Part shown: positions 1-8,135 of the stretch, one piece after another
How the letters are laid out: each line of letters opens with the position of its first letter
How positions within the stretch are numbered: the stretch's first letter is position 1
Source of the DNA: Bifidobacterium pseudocatenulatum DSM 20438 = JCM 1200 = LMG 10505
Lineage (GTDB): Bacteria; Actinomycetota; Actinomycetes; Actinomycetales; Bifidobacteriaceae
Reading direction: 5' to 3'
Length of the DNA: 64,000 bases
Assembly (NCBI RefSeq): GCF_001025215.1
Contig: NZ_AP012330.1
Location: forward strand, 372,001 to 436,000
Program-made: the position numbers and the translations under genes
Notes under the pieces: model-generated
Databases searched by the model: none
What the model was told of the DNA's origin: nothing
The model's input: only the letters and a program-made list of their open reading frames with translations

Positions 1-7
1 TGACGCT

Positions 8-1084
8 GTGTTTCCGGAGACCGTGGATGTCAATATTCGACAGTTGGACCCGATTCCCGCCCCTCGATATTTTCTGAAGGAAATCCCGCTTACCGACGAG
101 ATGAGCGATCTGGTGTTGAAGTCCCGTCAAGAAATCCGCGATGTGCTGAATGGCAAAGACGACCGTCTGCTTGCCATCGTCGGCCCCTGCTCGATTCATG
201 ATCCGAAAGCCGCGCACGAATACGCCGAAAAGCTCGCGGCCGTCAAAAAAGAGCTGGAAGACCGGCTGGTCATCGTGATGCGCGTGTATTTCGAAAAGCC
301 GCGCACCACCATCGGTTGGAAGGGTCTGATCAACGATCCTGATCTCGACGGCCAGTTCAACATTCGCAAGGGCATGTGGCTCGCACGCAAGGTGCTGGCC
401 GATGTGCTGGGTCTTGGACTCCCAGCAGCCACGGAATGGCTTGACCCGATCACCCCGCAGTACATCTGCGACCTGATCAGCTGGGGTGCGATCGGCGCTC
501 GCAACACCGAAAGCCAAGTGCATCGCGAGCTCGCGTCGGGCATGTCGATGCCGATTGGGTTCAAGAACGCCACCGACGGTTCGGTCAAGCCGGCAGCGGA
601 CTCCTGCTTCGCGGCCGCCTTCGAGCATCATTTCCTGTCCATCAATCTTGACGGACGTGTGATTTCCGCCGAAACCAAGGGCAATCCCGATTGCCACCTG
701 GTGTTGCGCGGTTCTTCGCACGGTCCGAACTACGACACCGAATCCGTGGCGAAGGCGTTGGCCGATCTGAAGGTTTCCAAGGCTTCCGGACCGAGCGAAC
801 ACGGCATCGTCATCGACGCGGCGCACGGCAACTGCGGCAAGAACGAAGTGCGCGAAGCTGAAGTGGTCGAAAACATCGCATCCCGCATCGCAACAGGCGA
901 ACAGGGCATCAGCGGCATTATGATGGAAAGCTTCCTGAAAGCCGGCAATCAGAAGCCCGCTCCGCTCGACCAGCTGGAATACGGCAAGTCCATCACTGAC
1001 GCCTGCGTGCCGTGGGAACGTACCGAACAGCTGCTGCACACGCTTGCCGAAGCGGTTGAAAGCCGCCGCAAGCTTGCCGAATAA
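8..1084 (+). CDS. aroG: 3-deoxy-7-phosphoheptulonate (DAHP) synthase, AroF/G/H type, copy 1
   Basis: Condenses phosphoenolpyruvate with erythrose 4-phosphate, the first step of the shikimate pathway. Family hallmarks visible are DDRLLAIVGPCSIHDP near residue 55, KPRTTIGWKGLINDP, GARNTESQVHRELASG, GFKNATDGS and IMMESFLKAGNQ. The length of about 358 residues is normal for the class I AroG/AroF family. A GTG at 8 would be an acceptable start by comparison with E. coli AroG, but the frame is open to the left edge and no ribosome binding site is visible, so the true start may lie outside the window. A second, divergent copy follows 146 bases downstream. The family is certain; feedback specificity cannot be read from the sequence. 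Confidence 0.93.
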   Translation: MFPETVDVNIRQLDPIPAPRYFLKEIPLTDEMSDLVLKSRQEIRDVLNGKDDRLLAIVGPCSIHDPKAAHEYAEKLAAVKKELEDRLVIVMRVYFEKPRTTIGWKGLINDPDLDGQFNIRKGMWLARKVLADVLGLGLPAATEWLDPITPQYICDLISWGAIGARNTESQVHRELASGMSMPIGFKNATDGSVKPAADSCFAAAFEHHFLSINLDGRVISAETKGNPDCHLVLRGSSHGPNYDTESVAKALADLKVSKASGPSEHGIVIDAAHGNCGKNEVREAEVVENIASRIATGEQGISGIMMESFLKAGNQKPAPLDQLEYGKSITDACVPWERTEQLLHTLAEAVESRRKLAE

Positions 1085-1114
1085 TCGCAAATAAGCGTAA
1101 ATAATCGTCAATAG

Positions 1115-1160
1115 AAAAACCGTGCAAAAACCGCGTAATCTGCGTGATCGCACGGTTTTT
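1115..1160 (+). terminator. Rho-independent terminator after the first DAHP synthase
   Basis: Arms AAAAACCGTGC (1115-1125) and GCACGGTTTTT (1150-1160) pair perfectly and end in a T run. It separates the two DAHP synthase genes, so the second copy probably has its own promoter. Confidence 0.75.
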
Positions 1161-1230
1161 GCATTGTGATTGCTATTCTTGGGAAAGATAGTGATTTGGA
1201 AAGATAGTGATTTCCAAGGAGAGCAGTGAG

Positions 1231-2415
1231 ATGCAGCAGCAGCTGAACACGCCTGAAGAGCTTCGTGCCATCCGTCAGGCCATGGATGAAGGTAAGAATC
1301 CGCTGGTGGTTACGGATGTGCCGCGATGGGAAGATCAGGTTGGCATCAGTCGCATCGTGAACCGCCGAGTGCTTGAATTTGAGGTGCTTCCCACACCGGC
1401 GCAGGTGTTGGGCGATCTGCCGCTCAGCGATCAGGCGCAGGAAATCGTCGCCTATTCTCGAGATGAGATTCGCGCCTGCCTATATGGTCAGGATGATCGA
1501 TTGCTGGTGATTGTAGGCCCATGTTCCGTGCATGATCCTGCTGCAGCGCTCGATTATGCCCGTCGTTTGGCCGCGTTGAAAGACGAGTTGGGCGGCGAAT
1601 TGCTGATTGTGATGCGCGTGTATTTCGAAAAGCCGCGTACCACAGTCGGCTGGAAAGGTCTGATTAACGATCCCGACATCGATGGCAGCTGCAATATCAA
1701 GAAGGGTTTGCTATTGGCCCGCCGTACACTGCTTGGCGTATTGGACGCCGGTTTGGCTGCGGCCACGGAATTCCTGGAACCAACCAGCCCGCAGTACATT
1801 TCCGACGCGGTCAGCTGGGGTGCGGTCGGCGCTCGCAACACCGAAAGCCAGGTGCACCGTCAGCTCGCTTCGGGCATGTCGATGCCGATCGGCTTCAAAA
1901 ACGCCACCGATGGTTCCATCAAAGCGCCGACCGATTCATGTTTTGCTTCGGCGCAACAGCACACGTTCTTCGGCGTCGATCACATGGGCCGCGCAGCCGT
2001 GGTCAAAACGCTCGGCAACCCCGACTGCCATGTGGTGTTGCGCGGTTCGAGCAGCGGTCCGAACTATGACGCCGAATCCGTGGCGAACGCCATGAAGCTG
2101 ATTCGTGAGAAAATGCCGGCAGAATCCGCGGCCGCGCACGGCCTGATCGTGGACTGTTCGCATGGAAATTCCGGCAAAGACGAGCATCGTCAGGCCGAAG
2201 TGGTGCGCAATATCGCAAGTCGCATCGCCGACGGTGAAGAGGGCATCACCGGCATTATGATGGAAAGCTTCATCGAGGGTGGCAGCCAAAAACCGGCACC
2301 GCTTGCCGAACTGACGTACGGTCAATCCATCACCGACAAATGCTTAAGCTGGCAGACCACGGAACAGCTGCTGCGCGAACTCGCGCAAGCCGTGGGCAAG
2401 CGCCGCTGGAAGTGA
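1231..2415 (+). CDS. aroG: DAHP synthase, AroF/G/H type, copy 2
   Basis: Second class I DAHP synthase (394 residues), catalysing the same first shikimate step as its neighbour. The same motifs are present: DDRLLVIVGPCSVHDP, KPRTTVGWKGLINDP, GARNTESQVHRQLASG, GFKNATDGS and IMMESFIEGGSQKP. It has an N-terminal extension of about 40 residues relative to copy 1 (LNTPEELRAIRQAMDEG and onward), which may carry regulation. ATG 1231 was preferred over an upstream in-frame GTG at 1207 because AAGGAGAG (1216-1223) lies 7 bases before it. Tandem isozymes of this type usually differ in inhibition by aromatic amino acids; which is which is unknown here. Confidence 0.95.
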   Translation: MQQQLNTPEELRAIRQAMDEGKNPLVVTDVPRWEDQVGISRIVNRRVLEFEVLPTPAQVLGDLPLSDQAQEIVAYSRDEIRACLYGQDDRLLVIVGPCSVHDPAAALDYARRLAALKDELGGELLIVMRVYFEKPRTTVGWKGLINDPDIDGSCNIKKGLLLARRTLLGVLDAGLAAATEFLEPTSPQYISDAVSWGAVGARNTESQVHRQLASGMSMPIGFKNATDGSIKAPTDSCFASAQQHTFFGVDHMGRAAVVKTLGNPDCHVVLRGSSSGPNYDAESVANAMKLIREKMPAESAAAHGLIVDCSHGNSGKDEHRQAEVVRNIASRIADGEEGITGIMMESFIEGGSQKPAPLAELTYGQSITDKCLSWQTTEQLLRELAQAVGKRRWK

Positions 2416-2475
2416 GCGAAGCGAAAAGAAGCGAAACCGAGCGAAAAGCGTGAAGCAATCGAAAGGAACGAACGC

Positions 2476-3183
2476 ATGAGCACAATCGCCATCATCGGCG
2501 CCATGGACGAGGAAGTTGCCAATATCGCATCCGCATTGAGCGACATTACCGTAACGGAGGAAGCCGGCGTCAGCGTGACGCGCGGTACCATCGAAACCAA
2601 CAAGGACACGCGTGTAAACGTTGCTGCAACGGTTGGCGGCATGGGCACCGTCAATATCGCCGCCACCACGCAGCATCTCATCGACGCGGACCAGCCTGAC
2701 GCCGTGATTTTCTCCGGCATCGCAGGCAATCTCAACACGCATCTGCACATCAACGACGTGGTGCTTGGCGGCACGCTGCGCTACCTCGACACTGACATGC
2801 GTCTCGTCGGCCAGTGGAAGCCAGGAACTGCGGACCAGCCAGTGGAGGAATTCCACTCCGACGACCGCCTGATCGAAGTTGCCGATAAGGTGCTGACCGA
2901 TCTGAACGTGCATCACATTACCGGCATCATCGCCACCGGCAACTATTTCGTGGACGGTCCGAAGAAAGTGGAGCAGGTGATTCGCGAAACCGGCGCGGAC
3001 GCGGTCGAAATGGAAGGCGCCGCGGTGGCACATATCGCGGCACGCAACGACCTGCCCGTGCTAGTCATTCGCGCGTTGAGCGACAATGCCGACACGGATT
3101 ACGTGGAATTCAAGGAATTCGACATTTCAGAATATGCCGATACTGCGGCGAAAATCGCAGTGAATATCGTCAAGCGCATGTAA
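2476..3183 (+). CDS. mtnN: 5'-methylthioadenosine/S-adenosylhomocysteine nucleosidase
   Basis: Hydrolyses methylthioadenosine and S-adenosylhomocysteine to adenine plus the thioribose or S-ribosylhomocysteine, recycling methyl-cycle waste and feeding LuxS-type AI-2 formation. The 235-residue length fits the family. The predicted catalytic Glu is E12 (AMDEEV) and the catalytic Asp is D203 (RALSDNAD). FSGIAGNL and VEMEGAAVAHIA are the phosphorylase-superfamily binding motifs. AAAGGAAC precedes the ATG. It lies 60 bases after the DAHP synthase and could share its transcript. Confidence 0.95.
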   Translation: MSTIAIIGAMDEEVANIASALSDITVTEEAGVSVTRGTIETNKDTRVNVAATVGGMGTVNIAATTQHLIDADQPDAVIFSGIAGNLNTHLHINDVVLGGTLRYLDTDMRLVGQWKPGTADQPVEEFHSDDRLIEVADKVLTDLNVHHITGIIATGNYFVDGPKKVEQVIRETGADAVEMEGAAVAHIAARNDLPVLVIRALSDNADTDYVEFKEFDISEYADTAAKIAVNIVKRM

Positions 3184-3190
3184 GCGCAGC

Positions 3191-3227
3191 ACGGCCCGTC
3201 CAGCGCATCGATTGCTGGACGGGCCGT
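3191..3227 (+). terminator. Hairpin after mtnN
   Basis: A 14-bp perfect stem (ACGGCCCGTCCAGC at 3191-3204, complement at 3214-3227) with a 9-base loop starts 8 bases past the mtnN stop. The T run is weak, so termination efficiency is uncertain. Confidence 0.65.
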
Positions 3228-3365
3228 CTCATATTTCGGTATGGCGAATCTCATGAAAGTGAACTGCAGGGAAACTTCCGATGGCGTGAGGGAATCGCGC
3301 ACGGGAATCACTTTCGGGAACCGCTACTGTTGAAGAAGAATGACGGATTATCGGAAGGTTAACGT

Positions 3366-4730
3366 ATGACGCTGGAGCACGTGGCGATGGCGATGGCGAT
3401 TGCGATGGCGATGGCGATTGTGGTTGTCGCAGTGGTCGCCTTTCTGCTGGGGCGTGTCCGGGGCGTGCGGCTCGAGGAGGATGAGATCGACTCGAACGAT
3501 CCAAGCCTGTTCGGCGCGCAGAAGAACATGTCGCTGTTCGGTCCGCACGTGCCTGTGCAGCCCACGGAACGCCAGCTTATTGCCGTCATGCCGGAGGCGT
3601 TGATCGTCGTCGATTCGCTGGCGTCGGTCAAATATGTGTCCCCGGGCGCGCAACGTTTCGGCATTGTTGAAGACCATGCGATGACGCTCGCCGAAATCCG
3701 AGATATTCTGCGATTGGTGTCGACCGACAGCGTGGTGCGTGAGCGTGAATTGTCGATTCCGTTGGATCGCGCCGCTCGCGCCGCCGCAAAGAACACCGAC
3801 GGCAAGGGCATTGAGGCAGGCAAGTTCCGCCCTTCCGACACGCTGTATCTGCATGTGCGCGTCGGCCAGATTTCCGATGATCTGTTTGCGATTTTCATTT
3901 CCGACATGAGCGAGCAGCGTCGTTTCGAAATCATGCGTCGTGATTTCGTGACCAATGTTTCGCACGAATTGAAAACTCCGGCAGGTGCGATTTCTCTGCT
4001 TGCCGAAACGATTGGCGATGCTGCAGACGATCCCGATATGGTGAAGTATTTCGCAGGCCGCGTGTCCAAGGAATCCGAACGATTGACGGAATTGGTGCAT
4101 CGTTTGATCGACTTGCAGAAGGCGCAAAGCGCGGCTGCGGTGCTGAATGCGGAACGGCTTTCCGTGCTTGCTTTGGCACGCGAGGCGATTGTCGAAAACC
4201 AAGTGAATGCTGAATCGAAGCATATCAGCATGGTGCTTTCGCTGAATGGCAAGCAGAAGCTGGTGCACGTCGAGGGTGCCGAAAACGCTGTTGACCGGGA
4301 TGACGTGTTCATCAACGCCGACCATGAAACCATCAAAACCGCGGTGAAGAACTTGGTGGAGAACGCCATCAACTATTCTCCGGAACACACCACCGTTGCG
4401 GTAGGTGTCGGCAGTGGCGATGGCAAGGTCTCGATTCGTGTCGTCGACCAGGGCATCGGCATTCCGGAATCCTCGTTGGATCGTATTTTCGAGCGATTCT
4501 ACCGTGTCGATCCCGCGCGCTCCCGCGAAACAGGGGGTACAGGATTGGGTTTGGCCATTACCAAGCATTGCGTGCAGGATTGCGGAGGCACTATCGCCGT
4601 GTGGTCGCGTGAAGGGGAGGGATCGACCTTCACCATCACCTTGCCCCAGGCGAAATCGGAGCAAGACGAGGAATCTGCGAAATCTGAAACCGCGGAAATT
4701 AGTGAATCAGCGCAGCTTCCAATCGAATAA
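3366..4730 (+). CDS. senX3: Sensor histidine kinase, SenX3/PhoR type
   Basis: Membrane histidine kinase of the phosphate-sensing SenX3/PhoR type, 454 residues. One N-terminal membrane segment (about 6-29) is made largely of an Ala-Met repeat. A PAS-like region follows (about 62-180, TERQLIAVMPEALIVVDS), then the HisKA box with H200 in FVTNVSHELKTP, the N box NLVENAINYSPEHT, G1 DQGIGIP and G2 GGTGLGLAI. The C-terminus is acidic. The short periplasmic part suggests signalling through Pst/PhoU rather than a ligand. The cognate regulator starts 82 bases downstream and pstSCAB follows, which supports the assignment. SD GGAAGG lies before ATG 3366. Confidence 0.92.
   Translation: MTLEHVAMAMAIAMAMAIVVVAVVAFLLGRVRGVRLEEDEIDSNDPSLFGAQKNMSLFGPHVPVQPTERQLIAVMPEALIVVDSLASVKYVSPGAQRFGIVEDHAMTLAEIRDILRLVSTDSVVRERELSIPLDRAARAAAKNTDGKGIEAGKFRPSDTLYLHVRVGQISDDLFAIFISDMSEQRRFEIMRRDFVTNVSHELKTPAGAISLLAETIGDAADDPDMVKYFAGRVSKESERLTELVHRLIDLQKAQSAAAVLNAERLSVLALAREAIVENQVNAESKHISMVLSLNGKQKLVHVEGAENAVDRDDVFINADHETIKTAVKNLVENAINYSPEHTTVAVGVGSGDGKVSIRVVDQGIGIPESSLDRIFERFYRVDPARSRETGGTGLGLAITKHCVQDCGGTIAVWSREGEGSTFTITLPQAKSEQDEESAKSETAEISESAQLPIE
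3381..3420 (+). repeat. Imperfect hexanucleotide repeat in the kinase membrane segment
   Basis: The membrane-segment codons are built from repeated GCGATG units (GTGGCGATGGCGATGGCG, then GATT variants), giving the peptide AMAMAIAMAMAI. Gain or loss of units would lengthen or shorten the helix without a frameshift. Confidence 0.6.
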
Positions 4731-4758
4731 TTCAAGCAAAACGAATAATTCAAGCAAA
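4724..4758 (+). repeat. Tandem 17-bp duplication over the kinase stop codon
   Basis: CGAATAATTCAAGCAAA occurs at 4724-4740 and again at 4742-4758, an 18-bp period. The first copy contains the TAA stop (4728-4730), so the duplication is mostly in the intergenic spacer. Confidence 0.85.
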
Positions 4759-4812
4759 TAACCAAATCAATCAACGTTCCAATCAACAAGAGCACACAGA
4801 GGAGAAGCACCA

Positions 4813-5517
4813 ATGACGCGCATTCTGATCGTCGAGGACGAGGAATCGTATCGAGAGCCGCTGGTCTACCAGCTCACCCGCGAAGGCTACGACGTGTCCG
4901 CCGCTGCCACCGGTGAGGAAGGATTGGAACTGTTCACCAAAGGAGGCATCGATCTGGTGCTGCTCGATCTGATGCTGCCCGGGCTTGACGGCACTGCGCT
5001 ATGCCGCAGAATTCGTGAGCAAAGCCGTGTGCCGATCATCATGCTCACTGCGAAAAGCGCGGAAATCGACAAGGTGGTCGGTTTGGAAATCGGCGCGGAC
5101 GACTACATCACCAAGCCGTACTCGTTCCGCGAGCTGCTGGCGCGGGTGCGTGCGGTGCTGCGACGCAACCAGATGGTGGCCGACGCGACGGAATCCTCCG
5201 ATGACGATATTCCGCTGATCTGCGGCGACATTTCCATGAAGATCGGCCAGCATGAGGTGATGGTGCGCGGAGAGAACGTGTTCTTCCCGCTGAAGGAATT
5301 CGAGCTTCTCGAATATCTCATGCAGAACAAGGGCCGTGTGATGACTCGCCACCAGCTGATCGACCGTATCTGGGGGTCCGATTACGTTGGCGACACCAAA
5401 ACGTTGGATGTGCACGTCAAGCGTGTCCGCTCCAAAATCGAGGAGGATCCGGCGCATCCGAAATATCTGACCACCGTGCGCGGTTTGGGATACAAAATCG
5501 ACGTTCCTGCGGAATAA
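4813..5517 (+). CDS. regX3: Response regulator, OmpR family, RegX3/PhoP type
   Basis: DNA-binding response regulator of 234 residues. The receiver domain (1-118) has the acidic pocket E8/D9, the phosphoacceptor D52 (LVLLDLMLPG), the switch T in IIMLTAKS and K in YITKPYS. The winged-helix effector (about 132-232) ends with VHVKRVRSKIEEDP and TVRGLGYK. It is the partner of the upstream kinase and the likely activator of the pst genes; a PHO-box-like direct repeat sits before pstS. GAGGAGAAG precedes the ATG. Confidence 0.94.
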   Translation: MTRILIVEDEESYREPLVYQLTREGYDVSAAATGEEGLELFTKGGIDLVLLDLMLPGLDGTALCRRIREQSRVPIIMLTAKSAEIDKVVGLEIGADDYITKPYSFRELLARVRAVLRRNQMVADATESSDDDIPLICGDISMKIGQHEVMVRGENVFFPLKEFELLEYLMQNKGRVMTRHQLIDRIWGSDYVGDTKTLDVHVKRVRSKIEEDPAHPKYLTTVRGLGYKIDVPAE

Positions 5518-5695
5518 AGCGGAAATATCGCGATAGCTGGAAATATATAAGATAAAATATTGCGATTCCAGTAATCATCGTAATTTACCGAATAATTGAT
5601 TATCGATTGATAACTGAATATAAGACCGTGGTATCACGATAGTCGCCGAAGATCGGTGAATGGAAATGACGAAAACGTCCGAAGTGTCGTAGAGT

Positions 5696-5717
5696 GTTCA
5701 TCTTCCGTTCACCGATT
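5696..5717 (+). promoter_or_regulatory. PHO-box-like direct repeat upstream of pstS
   Basis: Two head-to-tail 11-mers, GTTCATCTTCC (5696-5706) and GTTCACCGATT (5707-5717), match the actinobacterial PHO box layout (GTTCACC-type units with an 11-base period). They lie 122 bases before pstS and downstream of the regulator gene, so they are the probable RegX3/PhoP binding site. The rest of the 5518-5838 gap is AT-rich; it holds a weak stem at 5718-5737 and no convincing gene. Confidence 0.65.
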
Positions 5718-5838
5718 TTGGTTTTGCAGGACCAAAACCACCAATAGGCTTGACATTGTCATGAAGAACGATGGCGACAACAGAATATGAAATGTCAGAA
5801 ACATACGCCATCAGAATGTTGACAGAGGGAAAAGAATA

Positions 5839-6969
5839 ATGCGTAATTCCATTCTCGTACGCTCCATTGCAGCTGTGTCCGGCATTGTGATGCTGGCTTC
5901 CGTCGCGGCTTGCGGCGACAACACTGCTTCCAACACTGATTCTTCGGCTAGCACCGACACCAAGACCACCGAAACCGTGTCTGGCAACTTCTCCGGCGCT
6001 GGCGCTTCCTCCCAGCAGGCTGCTGTGGAAGCTTGGATCGCCGGCTTCCAGGGCACCAACCCGGATGCCAAGGTCGCTTACAACCCGTCTGGTTCCGGCG
6101 CTGGCGTTTCCACCTTCCTGACCGGCGCCACCGCATGGGCCGGCTCCGATGCCGCCCTGTCCAATGACGAGGTCGAGCAGTCCAAGAGCGTGTGCGCTTC
6201 CGGCAACGCCTTCGACATCCCGGTCTACGTCTCCCCGATCGCAGTGGTCTTCAACCTCAACGGTATCTCTGGCAAGGGCAAGACCCTGAACATGGACGCC
6301 GACACCATCGCCAAGATCTTCGACGGCAAGATCACCAAGTGGAACGATGACGCCATCAAGCAGCAGAACCCGAAGGTTGACCTGCCTGATCTCGACATCA
6401 CCGTGGTGCACCGCTCCGACAAGTCCGGCACCACCAAGAACTTCCTGAGCTACGTCAAGGATGCCGCTGGCGACGCTTGGGGCTATGAGCTCGGCGAGAA
6501 CTGGCCGAACGAGGTTGGCCAAGGCGCCAAGGGCACCTCCGGCGTGATCTCCACCGTGCAGCAGGCTGACGGCACCATCGGCTACGCCGATGCCTCCCAG
6601 GCTGGCGAGCTCGGCACCGTTGCAGTGAAGGTCGGCGACAATTACGTGCCGTTCTCCGCTGAGGCTGCCGCCAAGGTTGTGGATGCCTCCCCGCTCGACG
6701 AATCCGCCACTGGCGACAACCGTGTGGTCGTCAAGCTCGATCACAACACCACCGAGGCCGGCGCCTACCCGATCGTGCTTGTCTCCTACGACATCGCCTG
6801 CCCGGCATACAAGGATGCCAACACCGCCAAGTTCGTCAAGTCCTGGCTCACCTACGTGGTCAGCGACGAGGGCCAGCAGACCGCTGCCTCCGCTGCAGGC
6901 TCCGCTCCGCTGTCCGACACCATGCGCCAGAAGGTCCTCAAGTCCATCGACGCCATCGAAACCAAGTGA
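5839..6969 (+). CDS. pstS: Phosphate ABC transporter substrate-binding lipoprotein
   Basis: Binds extracellular phosphate and delivers it to PstCA. A lipoprotein signal peptide ends with the lipobox LASVAAC, lipidated Cys at C25, followed by a Thr/Ser-rich linker. The phosphate-binding fold shows GAGASSQQAA, NPSGSGAG, FDGKITKWND and HRSDKSGTTKNFL, the last being the phosphate-contacting loop. The length of 376 residues is typical. It is the first gene of pstSCAB, behind the two-component system and the PHO-box-like repeat, so phosphate starvation should induce it. The ATG follows an AAAGAA purine tract. Confidence 0.96.
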   Translation: MRNSILVRSIAAVSGIVMLASVAACGDNTASNTDSSASTDTKTTETVSGNFSGAGASSQQAAVEAWIAGFQGTNPDAKVAYNPSGSGAGVSTFLTGATAWAGSDAALSNDEVEQSKSVCASGNAFDIPVYVSPIAVVFNLNGISGKGKTLNMDADTIAKIFDGKITKWNDDAIKQQNPKVDLPDLDITVVHRSDKSGTTKNFLSYVKDAAGDAWGYELGENWPNEVGQGAKGTSGVISTVQQADGTIGYADASQAGELGTVAVKVGDNYVPFSAEAAAKVVDASPLDESATGDNRVVVKLDHNTTEAGAYPIVLVSYDIACPAYKDANTAKFVKSWLTYVVSDEGQQTAASAAGSAPLSDTMRQKVLKSIDAIETK

Positions 6970-7019
6970 GCTTTGGTACAGTAAACGATAAGCTCTCGGT
7001 GAACGGCAACTGACCGTCT

Positions 7020-7064
7020 GTTTCAGGCCGCAGCCGCAACATGAAAGCGGGTGCGGCCTGAAAC
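7020..7064 (+). terminator. Intercistronic hairpin between pstS and pstC
   Basis: A 13-bp perfect stem (GTTTCAGGCCGCA at 7020-7032, complement at 7052-7064) without a following T run. Such a hairpin can protect pstS mRNA or partly attenuate readthrough, matching the usual excess of the binding protein. Two copies of CATCGAACGTCATC (7095-7108 and 7130-7143) follow it. Confidence 0.6.
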
Positions 7065-7181
7065 GGTACTTGTAGGTGAAACGGAAAACGTAACCATCGA
7101 ACGTCATCATGACGCAAGTCATCGCAAGTCATCGAACGTCATCGTAGACCTGTTCAAGTAATCGCAAGTTAAGGAGAACCC

Positions 7182-8135
7182 GTGAGTTCGCAAAGCAAAA
7201 CGGCACAGCAGCCGGTGAGCGGCAAAAACGCGGACAAGGTGTTCAAGGGCGTGGCCTACGCCTGCGGCATCCTGATCCTCGTGGTGCTCGCCGCCGTCGC
7301 GCTGTTCCTGCTGTTCCGCGCATGGCCGTTGATCGGCGGCGATCAGCAGGCCAATAGCGAAACCATCAGCAACTTCACCGGCGGCAAGGCCTCCAGCTTC
7401 TGGGGCTACGTCGGACCGCTGCTGTTCGGCACCGTGCTGATCTCCGCGCTGGCACTGTTGATTTCCTTCTTCGTGTCGGTCGGCATCGCACTGTTCATCT
7501 CGCACTATGCGCCGAAGAAGCTCGCCACCGCCTTGAGCTATGTGGTCGATCTGCTTGCCGCAATCCCGTCTGTTATCTACGGTCTGTGGGGCGGCTTGGT
7601 GCTGGTGCCCGCCATCTACCCGTTCTGGAATTGGGTGGCCAAGTATCTTGGCTGGATTCCGCTGTTCGCAGGTCCTGCCGCCAATCCTTCCCGTACCGTC
7701 GCCACTGTGGGCGTGGTGCTCGCAGTCATGATTCTGCCGATCATCACCTCCATGTCTCGCGATATCTTCCTGCAGACCCCGCGCCTTCAGGAAGAGGCAG
7801 CGCTCGCCTTGGGTGCCACTCGTTGGGAAATGGTCAAGCTTGCGGTGCTGCCATTCGGCAAGTCCGGTGTGGTGTCTGCTTCGATGTTGGGCTTGGGTCG
7901 TGCCCTTGGCGAAACCATGGCCGTGCTCATGATCCTGTCTCCGGGCCTCAACTACTCCATCAAGCTGCTGCAGGCCTCGCAGAATCAAACGATTGCAGCC
8001 AACATCGCCGCGCAGTATCCGGAAGCCAACGATCTCGGCGTGTCCGTGCTGATCGGCACCGGCCTGGTGCTGTTCCTCATTACTTTCGTGGTGAATTTCA
8101 TCGCCCGTAAGCTTACCGAGAAAGCGAGTGCGTGA
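7182..8135 (+). CDS. pstC: Phosphate ABC transporter permease PstC
   Basis: One of the two membrane subunits of the high-affinity phosphate importer, 317 residues with six predicted membrane segments. The EAA-type loop EEAALALGATRWEMVKLAVLP docks with PstB. GTG start at 7182 is fixed by AAGGAG at 7171-7176. Its stop overlaps the ATG of pstA (ATGA), so the two permeases are translationally coupled. Confidence 0.95.
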   Translation: MSSQSKTAQQPVSGKNADKVFKGVAYACGILILVVLAAVALFLLFRAWPLIGGDQQANSETISNFTGGKASSFWGYVGPLLFGTVLISALALLISFFVSVGIALFISHYAPKKLATALSYVVDLLAAIPSVIYGLWGGLVLVPAIYPFWNWVAKYLGWIPLFAGPAANPSRTVATVGVVLAVMILPIITSMSRDIFLQTPRLQEEAALALGATRWEMVKLAVLPFGKSGVVSASMLGLGRALGETMAVLMILSPGLNYSIKLLQASQNQTIAANIAAQYPEANDLGVSVLIGTGLVLFLITFVVNFIARKLTEKASA

